Numbered from the stretch's first letter, positions 1 to 6,154 are shown. The stretch: DNA of 7,722 nucleotides from Anaerolineales bacterium (GCA_015662065.1 DQUX01000235.1:1-7722), one strand, 5' to 3'. The notes: generated by a model not told the origin, from the sequence alone. Translations and numbers: made by a program.

Positions 1-372
1 CGGGTGGCCGAGGCGGCCCGCCTCCGCCGCCTGCGCGACCGTCTCATCGAGGGGGTGCTGGCCGCCATCCCGGAGAGCCGCCTGACCGGCCATCCCAAAC
101 AGCGCCTCTGCCACCACGCCAGTTTCGCCTTCCGGGACGTGGAGGGGACCTCGGTGGTCGTCGCCCTGGACCTGGAGGGGATCGCGGCCAGCTCCGGCGC
201 GGCCTGCTCTGAGGGGGAGCCGGAGCCCTCCTTCGTCCTGGAAGCGATGGGCTTCTCCCCTGATTGGGGGATCGGCGCCGTCCGCTTCTCCCTGGGCCGG
301 GCCAACACCGAGGCGGATGTGGAGGCGGTGCTGGAGGTGCTGCCGCGCATCGTCGCCCACCTCCGCCGCTAG
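1..372 (+). CDS. Cysteine desulfurase (NifS/IscS class V aminotransferase family), C-terminal part, 5' end outside window
   Basis: The reading frame is open from base 1, so the GTG at position 4 is an internal codon and not the start; about 123 residues are present where the family usually has 370-400. The loop SSGAACSEGEPEPSFVLEAMG-like region holds the catalytic cysteine (codon 205-207), which carries the persulfide taken from L-cysteine. It is followed by the typical C-terminal strand with VRFSLGRANTEADVE, matching the family's 'RfSlGr.nTeedvd' ending. The PLP lysine would lie upstream and cannot be checked. These enzymes are cytosolic, PLP-dependent, and supply sulfur for Fe-S clusters or tRNA thiolation. 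mnmA lies 3.3 kb downstream on the same strand, which fits a dedicated desulfurase-MnmA pair of the YrvO type. Which subtype it is cannot be settled from this fragment. The family call is secure. Confidence 0.93.
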   Translation, partial: RVAEAARLRRLRDRLIEGVLAAIPESRLTGHPKQRLCHHASFAFRDVEGTSVVVALDLEGIAASSGAACSEGEPEPSFVLEAMGFSPDWGIGAVRFSLGRANTEADVEAVLEVLPRIVAHLRR

Positions 373-407
373 GTCGCCGATTCGTCGATTTGCCCAGGAG
401 ATAACCC

Positions 408-430
408 GCGCCGCCGTGAACCGGCGGCGC
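408..430 (+). terminator. GC-rich hairpin after the cysteine desulfurase gene; possible terminator
   Basis: A perfect 9-bp stem, GCGCCGCCG (408-416) with CGGCGGCGC (422-430), encloses a 5-nt loop and begins 36 bp after the desulfurase stop. The position suits a transcription terminator. No T-tract follows (next bases are TAGGCCCAAATT), so it is not a standard Rho-independent terminator and may be a stabilising 3' stem or part of a repeat. Confidence 0.35.
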
Positions 431-437
431 TAGGCCC

Positions 438-501
438 AAATTAGGCGAACGGTGCTCCAGTACCGGCTCTTCCAGGCCGGTGCGGGCGCGAAAAATTAGG
501 C
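438..501. repeat. Short direct repeat AAATTAGGC flanking a hairpin, upstream of the lipoprotein gene
   Basis: The 9-mer AAATTAGGC occurs at 438-446 and again at 493-501. Between the copies is a 6-bp stem, ACCGGC (462-467) with GCCGGT (476-481). This AT-rich motif stands out against the local GC-rich background. The rest of the 373-590 interval has no gene and no convincing sigma70 promoter that I can see. The unit could be an operator region for the lipoprotein gene or a remnant of a dispersed element; the sequence alone does not decide. Confidence 0.35.
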
Positions 502-590
502 ACGAATTTGCGGCAATCTGTATCAAGTGATCGAGGATGGGAAGGTGCCGTTTCCCGTCGGGATCAGATCGAGCAAGGGGGCAAAGAGGG

Positions 591-3347
591 ATGCAAGCGA
601 GGGCCATTACCTGTATCGGGTATAGTGTTCTAGTCGTCTTGGTCATAATCGCGGGATGCAGTCCGCCGGGAAATGTCTCCCCCACTCCGTTCACCCTCCC
701 GACCTTCACGCCCCGGCCCGAGATCGAGGGACAGCACCCCGCCCCATCACCGACGCCGGGGGCAGAAGGAGGGACCGGCCCGGCCCAGACTGGCGGCCAG
801 GTCGTCACATATGTCCCTTCGGAGGGCATCGGCCATATCGCCGTGCGGCTCACCTTCCCCCAGGTGCCGCGCTATGCGGACGGGGCGGGGGTGGTCGTGG
901 ACGTGGCCCCCTTCTTTACCAGCGTGGACGATTTCTACGAGGACCTGGACGCCGCCCCGCTGGGGCTCATCCGCGTGGCGTACTTGTGGCCAGGCAACGA
1001 ATCCCGCAGCACCGGTGCCCGGTCCGATGGGGCATTCGACTACGGCGGCGAGGCGAGTATCCGCGCCCTGCGGGATGTGATCCGCTTCGCTGCAGGGGAG
1101 ATCCCCGACGCAGAAGGACGTTACATTGGCGACCTCAGCCCCTTCCCCGTGCTGACCGACCAAGTGGGGCTGTACGCCTTCTCCCATCCAGGCATCGCCG
1201 CGGTCAACGTGCTGGCCCTCTACGGCGACCAGTTGGAGGTCCGATATTTCGTCGGGCGGGAGAACCCTACCGCGGATGCCCTCTCCGCCGTCGAGATCGG
1301 CTATTGGGGCGAGGGCGGCCGACCTGTGCTCAACCCCCTCTACCGATACCCCGACGACTACTCGCCGACCGGTATCACGCTGGACTACAGCACCGTCCGG
1401 TGGGCCGCCGGCCACCGCTATACGCAGCAGCCGGCCTACTTGGGCTATCCCTACTTCGATCTCAACGGGAACGACCGCTACGACGAGGGGGACTTCATCC
1501 TCGGCCACAAGGTGCCGAGCATGTTCGACAAGCGGGTCTATTCCGCCGCGCTGACCCGGGCCCTGCAGGAGAACGGCGCGCTGGCCGATGAGGACTGGCC
1601 CGCCGACCTGGCGACGCCCGAGGAGGCCGCCGCCTGGTGGGCGTTCCGCATCACCCCCCCGCGCTACCCTCTCCTGGCGGAGAAGACGCCCGACCTGAAG
1701 GTGCTGCTGCTCTTCTGTGTAGACGACCACGTGCAACCCCTGGCCGACAACCCCCACATCCACCAGGCGTACGACGGCTTCCACCACGTCGCCGGCCTGT
1801 GGACGCGTCTCAACCCCGATGCGGCCTACCTGCCGGCGGAGAGGTTCCCCGGCTACCAGGACCATCCCGCCAACACCGAGCCGGACGACTGGGCGATCTC
1901 CGACGATTGGGGCTACCCCTCGGTCCCCGTCGGGACAAAGTTGGCGCCGCAGGGGGCCGTCGCCGAGATGGCCGACCGCACCCACGAGGAGAACTGGGCC
2001 CCCGACCTGAGCGCGCCTCTCTACCCGCTGGAGGTCTCGCAGGCGGAAGGGGCTGTGCCCCCCTCCCGGGACGAGCACCCTTGCGGCGACGGGGTCTGCA
2101 CCGGGCGGGAGACCCCCCAGAACTGCCCCCAGGACTGCGCACGGCCGACGGGAACCGGGCAGCCAGCAGGCGAAGGGGGCGCTCGGCGGGGTTTCATCGT
2201 CGTCCACTGCGACCCGCAAGAGATACTGAACCTGCACGAGAATTACGACCCCGCCACCTTCGATTACGACGGGAACGGTCACTACAGCGGCGAGGATGCA
2301 TGGCAGGCGCTGATGGACCTGGTCGACCTGGCCGACGCCTACGGCATCCATCTGACCCTCCAGTTTTCGCCACCCTACATAGATTTCATGCGGCAGCCCG
2401 GGTGTGACGCCCTCCTCGGTGAGGGCCGGGTCTACCCGGCGGCTGCCGGCGGCGTCGCCTATACCCACTGCATCGATCTGGTGAGGGCCTGGGAGGCCAA
2501 TGGACACGAGCTCTCCCTCCACCACCACGGGCCTAACCACGATCCGCTCAAGTTCGATGGCTACACCAACCGGGAAGTCTACGCCGTCAAAGGCCAGCGC
2601 GTCTGCAGTGCCGATGACGGGCCGGCCTGCGGGTGCGAGCAGGGCCGCTGCTACTGGTGCGCCCCTCCCGACTCTACGCTCGCCTGTCGGGGGTACGCAG
2701 GACCGCCGCCCGGCCCCGTGGGAAGGGACCTCGAATGGAAAGGGTCCATTGAAGGCCCGGACGGCATGATGGCGCTGGTATACAGCGTGTTCGATGAGGG
2801 CACCATCCGCTCCTACTGCTCCAACCACGTCGATGAGGTCTCCGATATGCCCTCCGATCCGGCCATCATCTACACCACCCAAGGCACCGGCTACGATAAC
2901 GCTCCCGCCCCCATGTGCATCGCCTACGACGTCGAGAGGGAATTCCATACAGAGCCGAAATACGCCTGGTTCTACTCCCACGGCTTCGTGTTCAATCGCC
3001 GGGATCTGGAAGCGGTGAAGACTACGATGCAAGAGATGCTCTCCGGAGAGCCGGGGCATGTGCTGGGCATGGTATTCCACGTCAACAACTTCCTGCGCTC
3101 CGAGATCAACCCCGACGACCCGCTCTTCGGCCTCACCGTGTGCGACCTGTTCGCCTATCTCTCCGCCCCGGAGGACGGCGGTGGCCCGGTGCGGATCGAA
3201 ACGCTCACCGACTTGATGATTGCAGCCGGTAAGACCGAAGCGCCCGACCCCTGCGAGGAGGTCTGTTTCTCGCTGGACGAAAGCAGTGAGCGGGCCAGCT
3301 ACACGGTCCCGGTTTCCCCGCCGGCGAATTGCCCGTCCGACAGGTGA
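591..3347 (+). CDS. Large lipoprotein: alpha/beta-hydrolase-like N-terminal half, Cys-rich loop, polysaccharide-deacetylase-like C-terminal half
   Basis: This is a 918-residue protein. I chose ATG 591 over the in-frame ATG 537 because residues 1-23 then form a lipoprotein signal with lipobox IIAGC (Cys23); an AAGGGGG sequence lies 10 bases upstream. A Pro/Thr-rich linker follows (about 24-60). Residues ~65-480 look like an alpha/beta-hydrolase: VGLYAFSHPGI carries a possible nucleophile (Ser198), DDHVQP (Asp378/Asp379) a possible acid, and HH398-399 possible histidines. A calcium-type loop DLNGNDRYDEGD begins at 290. CGDGVC...CPQDC (498-516) is a known extracellular cysteine motif joining the halves. 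Residues 534-870 resemble NodB-type deacetylases: HCDP (Asp541), a second Ca-type loop at 558, HHHGPNH (His646/His650), and MVFHVNN (His830). A six-Cys stretch lies at 672-699. It is probably anchored outside the cell and acts on polymers or esters. The deacetylase relation is moderately sure and the hydrolase relation less so. The substrate is unknown. Confidence 0.85.
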   Translation: MQARAITCIGYSVLVVLVIIAGCSPPGNVSPTPFTLPTFTPRPEIEGQHPAPSPTPGAEGGTGPAQTGGQVVTYVPSEGIGHIAVRLTFPQVPRYADGAGVVVDVAPFFTSVDDFYEDLDAAPLGLIRVAYLWPGNESRSTGARSDGAFDYGGEASIRALRDVIRFAAGEIPDAEGRYIGDLSPFPVLTDQVGLYAFSHPGIAAVNVLALYGDQLEVRYFVGRENPTADALSAVEIGYWGEGGRPVLNPLYRYPDDYSPTGITLDYSTVRWAAGHRYTQQPAYLGYPYFDLNGNDRYDEGDFILGHKVPSMFDKRVYSAALTRALQENGALADEDWPADLATPEEAAAWWAFRITPPRYPLLAEKTPDLKVLLLFCVDDHVQPLADNPHIHQAYDGFHHVAGLWTRLNPDAAYLPAERFPGYQDHPANTEPDDWAISDDWGYPSVPVGTKLAPQGAVAEMADRTHEENWAPDLSAPLYPLEVSQAEGAVPPSRDEHPCGDGVCTGRETPQNCPQDCARPTGTGQPAGEGGARRGFIVVHCDPQEILNLHENYDPATFDYDGNGHYSGEDAWQALMDLVDLADAYGIHLTLQFSPPYIDFMRQPGCDALLGEGRVYPAAAGGVAYTHCIDLVRAWEANGHELSLHHHGPNHDPLKFDGYTNREVYAVKGQRVCSADDGPACGCEQGRCYWCAPPDSTLACRGYAGPPPGPVGRDLEWKGSIEGPDGMMALVYSVFDEGTIRSYCSNHVDEVSDMPSDPAIIYTTQGTGYDNAPAPMCIAYDVEREFHTEPKYAWFYSHGFVFNRRDLEAVKTTMQEMLSGEPGHVLGMVFHVNNFLRSEINPDDPLFGLTVCDLFAYLSAPEDGGGPVRIETLTDLMIAAGKTEAPDPCEEVCFSLDESSERASYTVPVSPPANCPSDR

Positions 3348-3363
3348 GTGACGAGGCCCTGCG

Positions 3364-3735
3364 ATGGACGACCTGACCCAACGGTACCTGAAAGCCGTCG
3401 CGGCGGCTTGGGAGCGGCTGCGGCGGGAGGAACCGGCGGTCCTCCTCCCCGATGTCTTCATCCTCCTACCCGCCGTGCGGGCCTCCCGACCCCGGGAGGA
3501 ATTGCCCCCGGAGCCGGGACGACTGGGCGCCGCCTTGGGGCAACCCGAGCGCGCTGAAGAAGCGCTGCGCGATGCGGGCCGCGGGCAGCCGGAGGGCCTC
3601 GCCGACGAGGTCCGTATCTCCTCCGAGCCGCCGGTCCCCCTGGCCGACAGGAGGCAGGGGGCAGGGAGGCCCTTGCGGCCCTGCGACTCTGCTCAACGGG
3701 TTGAGTGTGGTGAACTGGAATCCGTCCAATCCTGA
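3364..3735 (+). CDS. Possible small hypothetical protein between the lipoprotein gene and mnmA
   Basis: This ORF of 123 residues starts at an ATG 16 bp after the lipoprotein stop, with GAGG (3353-3356) at a 7-nt spacing. The first ~35 residues (MDDLTQRYLKAVAAAWERLR... ) read like an amphipathic helix with ordinary codon use. The remainder is rich in Arg, Pro, Gly and Glu, shows no recognisable domain, and its last 26 codons or so look like translated non-coding DNA. Its end overlaps the mnmA start by about 26 bp in another frame. It could be a real small gene, the decayed 5' end of a lost gene, or chance. I do not recognise a family. If it is not real, 3348-3709 is a 362-bp gap that holds only the inverted repeats at 3661-3684 and 3692-3705. 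Confidence 0.35.
   Translation: MDDLTQRYLKAVAAAWERLRREEPAVLLPDVFILLPAVRASRPREELPPEPGRLGAALGQPERAEEALRDAGRGQPEGLADEVRISSEPPVPLADRRQGAGRPLRPCDSAQRVECGELESVQS
3692..3705. repeat. Perfect palindrome just upstream of the mnmA start
   Basis: CTCAAC (3692-3697), a 2-base centre GG, and GTTGAG (3700-3705) form a perfect inverted repeat ending one base before GTG 3707 and four before GTG 3710. A weaker pair, GCAGGG (3661-3666) with CCCTGC (3679-3684), lies just upstream. The spot normally occupied by a Shine-Dalgarno is thus a palindrome with no purine-rich site. It may be an operator or a structure affecting initiation, or chance. Confidence 0.35.
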
Positions 3736-4843
3736 CGGCCCGCGTTCTGTCGTCGCCGCCCTCAGCGGCGGGGTGGATAGCAGCGTCGCGGCGGCGCTCC
3801 TGGTGGAGCAGGGGTACGCAGTGACCGGGGTGATGCTTCGGCTCTGGGCCGAGCCGGGGGCGACGCGGGACAACCTCTGCTGCACCCCAGACGCGGTGAA
3901 CCGCGCCCGCGCGGTGGCTGATCTCTTGTCCATCCCCTTCCACCTGCTGGACGTCCGCGACCTCTTCCGCCGGGCGGTGGTAGGCTATTTCGTCGCCGAG
4001 TACGCCTCGGCCCGCACCCCCAACCCCTGCATCCCCTGCAACCGGGAGGTTCGCTTCGGCACCCTCCTCCGCTGGGCGCGGGAGCAGGGGGCCGACTACC
4101 TCGCCACCGGCCACTACGCCCGCGTCCGCCGCGTCGGCGACCGCTACCAACTCCTGCGCGGGCGCGACCCGGCCAAGGACCAATCCTACGTCCTCCACAT
4201 TCTCACCCAGGAGCAACTGGCCCACGTCCTCTTCCCCCTGGGCGATCTGAGCAAAGCGGAGGTGCGGGAGATCGCCCGCCGTAAGGGGCTGCCGGTGGCG
4301 GAGCAGCCGGAGAGCCAGGACGTCTGCTTTCTGGCCGACGGGGACTACCGTCGGTTCCTGGCCGAGGTGGCCCCGGAGACCGCTCGCCCCGGACCCGTCC
4401 TGGATACCTCCGGCCGGGTGCTGGGGGAGCACCGGGGGCTGGTCAACTACACCATCGGGCAGCGGAAAGGGATCGGCGTCGCCGCACCCTATCCCCTCTA
4501 CGTCCTGGCCCTCGACCCCGCCCGCAACGTGCTGGTCGTTGGCCCGGAGGAGGGGCTGGGGCAGGGGGAGTGCACCGTGACCCGGATGCACTACGTCTCC
4601 GGCGAGGAACCCCCTGGCCCCTTCACCGCCACCGCCAAGATCCGCTACCGCCACCGGGAGGTGGAGGTCGTCGCCGCGCCCCTTGCGGGAGGGCGGCTCT
4701 ACGTCCGCTTTGCCCACCCTCAGCGGGATGTCACCCCCGGTCAGTACCTGGTGCTCTACGACGGGGAGGAGGTGCTGGGCGGCGGGGTCATTTCAGGCCG
4801 AGGGCACGTAGGGCTTTTCAAAGTTCCAACACAGGCAAGGTGA
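3710..4843 (+). CDS. mnmA: tRNA-specific 2-thiouridylase MnmA
   Basis: MnmA activates U34 of tRNA-Lys/Glu/Gln with ATP and inserts sulfur to give 2-thiouridine in the cytosol. From GTG 3710 the protein is 377 residues, a normal family length. The PP-loop SGGVDSS spans residues 19-25; NLCCTPDAVNRARAVA matches the conserved segment after strand 2. TPNPCIPCNREVRFG holds the first catalytic cysteine (Cys110, with Cys107 nearby), and SQDVCFL holds the second (Cys206). Their spacing of 96 is close to the 97 between E. coli Cys102 and Cys199. YTIGQRKGIGV and the C-terminal beta-barrel ending VLGGGVISG are also typical. GTG 3707 and TTG 3701 are alternative starts; the open frame reaches back to 3452 but that stretch is not protein-like. 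No clear ribosome binding site is visible. The last ~8 residues (FKVPTQAR) come from the palindromic repeat that supplies the stop codon. Confidence 0.96.
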   Translation: MNWNPSNPDGPRSVVAALSGGVDSSVAAALLVEQGYAVTGVMLRLWAEPGATRDNLCCTPDAVNRARAVADLLSIPFHLLDVRDLFRRAVVGYFVAEYASARTPNPCIPCNREVRFGTLLRWAREQGADYLATGHYARVRRVGDRYQLLRGRDPAKDQSYVLHILTQEQLAHVLFPLGDLSKAEVREIARRKGLPVAEQPESQDVCFLADGDYRRFLAEVAPETARPGPVLDTSGRVLGEHRGLVNYTIGQRKGIGVAAPYPLYVLALDPARNVLVVGPEEGLGQGECTVTRMHYVSGEEPPGPFTATAKIRYRHREVEVVAAPLAGGRLYVRFAHPQRDVTPGQYLVLYDGEEVLGGGVISGRGHVGLFKVPTQAR

Positions 4844-4889
4844 CGGTCACCTTGGCAGAGCTGAGGTGACTGTCACCTTGAAAAGCCCT
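4810..4889. repeat. Palindromic repeat element at the 3' end of mnmA, with 12-bp terminal inverted repeats
   Basis: AGGGCTTTTCAA (4810-4821) and TTGAAAAGCCCT (4878-4889) are perfect 12-bp inverted repeats bounding an 80-bp block. Inside are two palindromes in tandem: CAAGGTGAC-G-GTCACCTTG (4836-4854, 9-bp arms) and AGGTGAC-T-GTCACCT (4864-4878, 7-bp arms), with centres 26 bp apart. The left end overlaps the mnmA coding region and its TGA stop (4841-4843) lies inside the first palindrome. The layout fits a REP/MITE-like dispersed element. Paired operators for a dimeric regulator of the downstream promoter, or a 3' mRNA structure, are alternatives. No T-tract follows, so it is not a standard terminator. 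Confidence 0.8.
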
Positions 4890-4907
4890 GAGGGCGCGTG
4901 GGCACAG

Positions 4908-4935
4908 TTGCGCGCCGTGGGAATCGTGTTAAAAT
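4908..4935 (+). promoter_or_regulatory. Putative sigma70-type promoter for the membrane protein/ytxH unit
   Basis: TTGCGC (4908-4913) and TAAAAT (4930-4935) are spaced by 16 bp in an otherwise GC-rich stretch. The predicted transcript would begin near 4942, only about 4 bases before ATG 4946, so the message would be almost leaderless and the AAAGG at 4936-4940 would not be transcribed. Translation may instead use ATG 4958, or the true promoter may lie further upstream. Confidence 0.5.
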
Positions 4936-4945
4936 AAAGGATACG

Positions 4946-5455
4946 ATGAACGAACCGATGCAGCTCCCGCCGGAGGAGGTTCCCATCGCTGAAGAGGCCG
5001 TTTCGGCGGCCGAGAGACGGGCTAGGCGAAGCCTGATCCTCGGCCTGGCGATCATCGGCCTTCTGCTGGTGGGGATGGTGACATTGCTGGTGGTGCTGGC
5101 GGTGGACGCCTACCGCGCAGCGCCGGAGCCCAGCCCTGGCGCGGTGGTGGTCTCCCTTGTCCGGGATGCCGCCATCGTCCTGGTGGCCTTTGAGACCCTG
5201 CTCATCGGCGCGCTGATGCTCGTCCTCACCCTGCAGGTTCAGGCGCTGGTGGCGCTGCTGCGGGATGAGATCCGGCCGATGCTGAGGGCCATCAACGAGA
5301 CGTTGGCGACGGTGCGGGGGACGGCCCAGTTTATGAGCCACAACGTCGTCTCCCCGACCATCCGGGCGGCGGGTTTCCTGGCCGGGCTGCGGCGGGTCGC
5401 GAAGGAGGTGGCGGAGCTGGCAAAGCCACCCCAACGGGGCGCGGATGAGAGCTGA
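4946..5455 (+). CDS. Small two-helix membrane protein (DUF948-like partner of YtxH)
   Basis: This is a 169-residue protein. I chose ATG 4946 over the upstream GTG 4898 because AAAGG (4936-4940) sits 5 bases before it and the 4898-4945 segment holds the promoter-like sequence. The N-terminal ~28 residues are acidic, then ERRARR precedes a membrane helix (about 30-53). After a Pro-rich loop comes a second helix (about 75-98). The C-terminal part (LLRDEIRPMLRAINETLATVRGTAQFMS) is an amphipathic, coiled-coil-prone segment like those of DUF948-type proteins, with the 'NETL.TVRGT' pattern often seen upstream of ytxH genes. With both helices short and the loop small, both ends should be cytoplasmic. 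The ytxH-like gene starts 60 bp downstream, so they probably share a transcript. The function is unknown; an envelope-associated or stress role is inferred from the neighbour only. Confidence 0.85.
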   Translation: MNEPMQLPPEEVPIAEEAVSAAERRARRSLILGLAIIGLLLVGMVTLLVVLAVDAYRAAPEPSPGAVVVSLVRDAAIVLVAFETLLIGALMLVLTLQVQALVALLRDEIRPMLRAINETLATVRGTAQFMSHNVVSPTIRAAGFLAGLRRVAKEVAELAKPPQRGADES

Positions 5456-5515
5456 CCGTGGTCGAGAGGGCGATGGGTGTTGTTGCCTTAGGAGACCTGG
5501 GAAAGGAGTGTGAAG

Positions 5516-5911
5516 ATGGCGAAGGATAATGGTGGTGATATGGGGGCCTTTCTGGCCGGTTTCGTCGTCGGCGGGCTGGTCGGCGCGGCGGTGGCCCTGC
5601 TTCTGGCCCCTCAATCGGGTGAGGAGACCCGGGAGCAGATTCGGGCCAAGAGCATCGAGTTGAAGGGGCGGGCCGAGGAGGAGGTGGCCCGGGCGCGGGA
5701 GAAGGCGGAGCAGACGCTAGAGGAGGCCCGGGCCAAGGCCGAGGCGGTGGCCGCCGACATCCGCCGCCGGGCGGAGGAGTTGCAGGCCCAGAGCCGGGTG
5801 ATCTTAGAAGAGGGCCGCCGGCAGTTGACCACGGCCGTCGAGGAGACCAAGAAGGCGGCCGAGCAGGCCAAAGCGGGTGCTGCCGAGGAGCCTGCGCCCG
5901 CTGAGGCGTAG
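5516..5911 (+). CDS. YtxH-like membrane-anchored coiled-coil protein
   Basis: This is a 131-residue protein. ATG 5516 is preferred to GTG 5510 because AAAGGAG (5502-5508) lies 7 bases before the ATG and only 1 base before the GTG. Residues 10-31 form a Gly/Ala-rich membrane helix (GAFLAGFVVGGLVGAAVALL), followed directly by LLAPQSGEETRE, the signature of the YtxH family. Residues ~38-120 are an Ala/Glu/Lys/Arg-rich helix with heptad-like spacing, predicted as a long coiled coil. The tail is Ala/Pro/Glu-rich. YtxH proteins are linked to general stress in Bacillus, but the biochemical role is not known. It is paired with the two-helix membrane protein gene upstream and ends before a hairpin terminator. 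The family call is secure and the function open. Confidence 0.92.
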   Translation: MAKDNGGDMGAFLAGFVVGGLVGAAVALLLAPQSGEETREQIRAKSIELKGRAEEEVARAREKAEQTLEEARAKAEAVAADIRRRAEELQAQSRVILEEGRRQLTTAVEETKKAAEQAKAGAAEEPAPAEA

Positions 5912-5936
5912 CGGTACCCCAATCCAATCCCGTGGA

Positions 5937-5960
5937 CACGGTGGTGGGTATGCCACCGTG
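5937..5960 (+). repeat. Hairpin downstream of the ytxH-like gene
   Basis: CACGGTGG (5937-5944) pairs with CCACCGTG (5953-5960) across an 8-base loop, 25 bp after the ytxH-like stop. It directly precedes the stronger nested hairpin at 5973-6006. Together they could form a two-stem 3' end that halts transcription or protects the message. Confidence 0.55.
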
Positions 5961-5972
5961 GTGGTTGTGTTT

Positions 5973-6020
5973 CCCCGGCATCAGCCGCGCCCGGCTGGCG
6001 CCGGGGTTGTGCTTTGTTGA
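5973..6020 (+). terminator. Probable terminator of the membrane protein/ytxH unit
   Basis: An outer stem CCCCGGC (5973-5979)/GCCGGGG (6000-6006) encloses an inner stem AGCCG (5983-5987)/CGGCT (5992-5996). A T-rich run, TTGTGCTTTGTTG, follows at once (6007-6019). The T-tract is interrupted, so efficiency is uncertain, but the position between one operon and the next promoter is right. Confidence 0.55.
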
Positions 6021-6081
6021 CACAGCGGGTCCGTTCCGCCGTAAGGCCGCACAGCAGATGGTGCTTCGACTCCCCACCCGC

Positions 6082-6109
6082 TTGCCCTGGGGCGGGGGCA
6101 TGATAGAAT
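6082..6109 (+). promoter_or_regulatory. Putative extended -10 promoter for the adenosine kinase/HD/DUF192 operon
   Basis: TTGCCC (6082-6087), a 16-bp spacer and TAGAAT (6104-6109) preceded by TGA (6101-6103) make an extended -10 sigma70-type promoter. Transcription would begin near 6116, giving a ~39-nt leader with AAAGGGGG (6141-6148) placed 6 bases before ATG 6155. The promoter-to-start geometry is orthodox. Confidence 0.6.
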
Positions 6110-6154
6110 GGCGAACGGCGAGGGGAAAAAACGACCGATGAAAGGGGGTCTCCG

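Noticed and set aside
537..590. Start of the lipoprotein at ATG 537
   Set aside because: It would place a charged segment ahead of the signal peptide; starting at 591 gives a normal lipoprotein signal with Cys23.
747..3461. 904-residue open frame on the - strand across the lipoprotein gene
   Set aside because: It is a product of high GC and codon bias on the + strand. The + strand frame has a lipobox, family motifs and a sensible start, while the antisense protein shows no domain or start signal.
3452..3709. N-terminal extension of mnmA to ATG 3452
   Set aside because: The ~86 extra residues are Ser/Pro/Arg-rich, unlike any MnmA N-terminus, and the family begins only about 10-15 residues before SGGVDSS.
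3458..4717. 419-residue open frame on the - strand across mnmA
   Set aside because: mnmA on the + strand is unmistakable; the antisense frame is a compositional shadow without recognisable motifs.
4836..4889. Standard Rho-independent terminator after mnmA
   Set aside because: The stems are strong but no T-tract follows, and the double symmetry fits a repeat element or operator better.
6017..6047. TTGACA (6017-6022) as a -35 element
   Set aside because: The hexamer is perfect, but the only -10-like sequence (TAAGGC, 6042) is poor and 19 bp away, and the hexamer overlaps the terminator's T-rich run. The 6082-6109 promoter is better placed.
5912..6154. tRNA or small RNA gene in the gap after the ytxH-like gene
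   Set aside because: I see no cloverleaf, T-loop consensus or CCA-type end; the structure there is explained by a hairpin, a terminator and a promoter.
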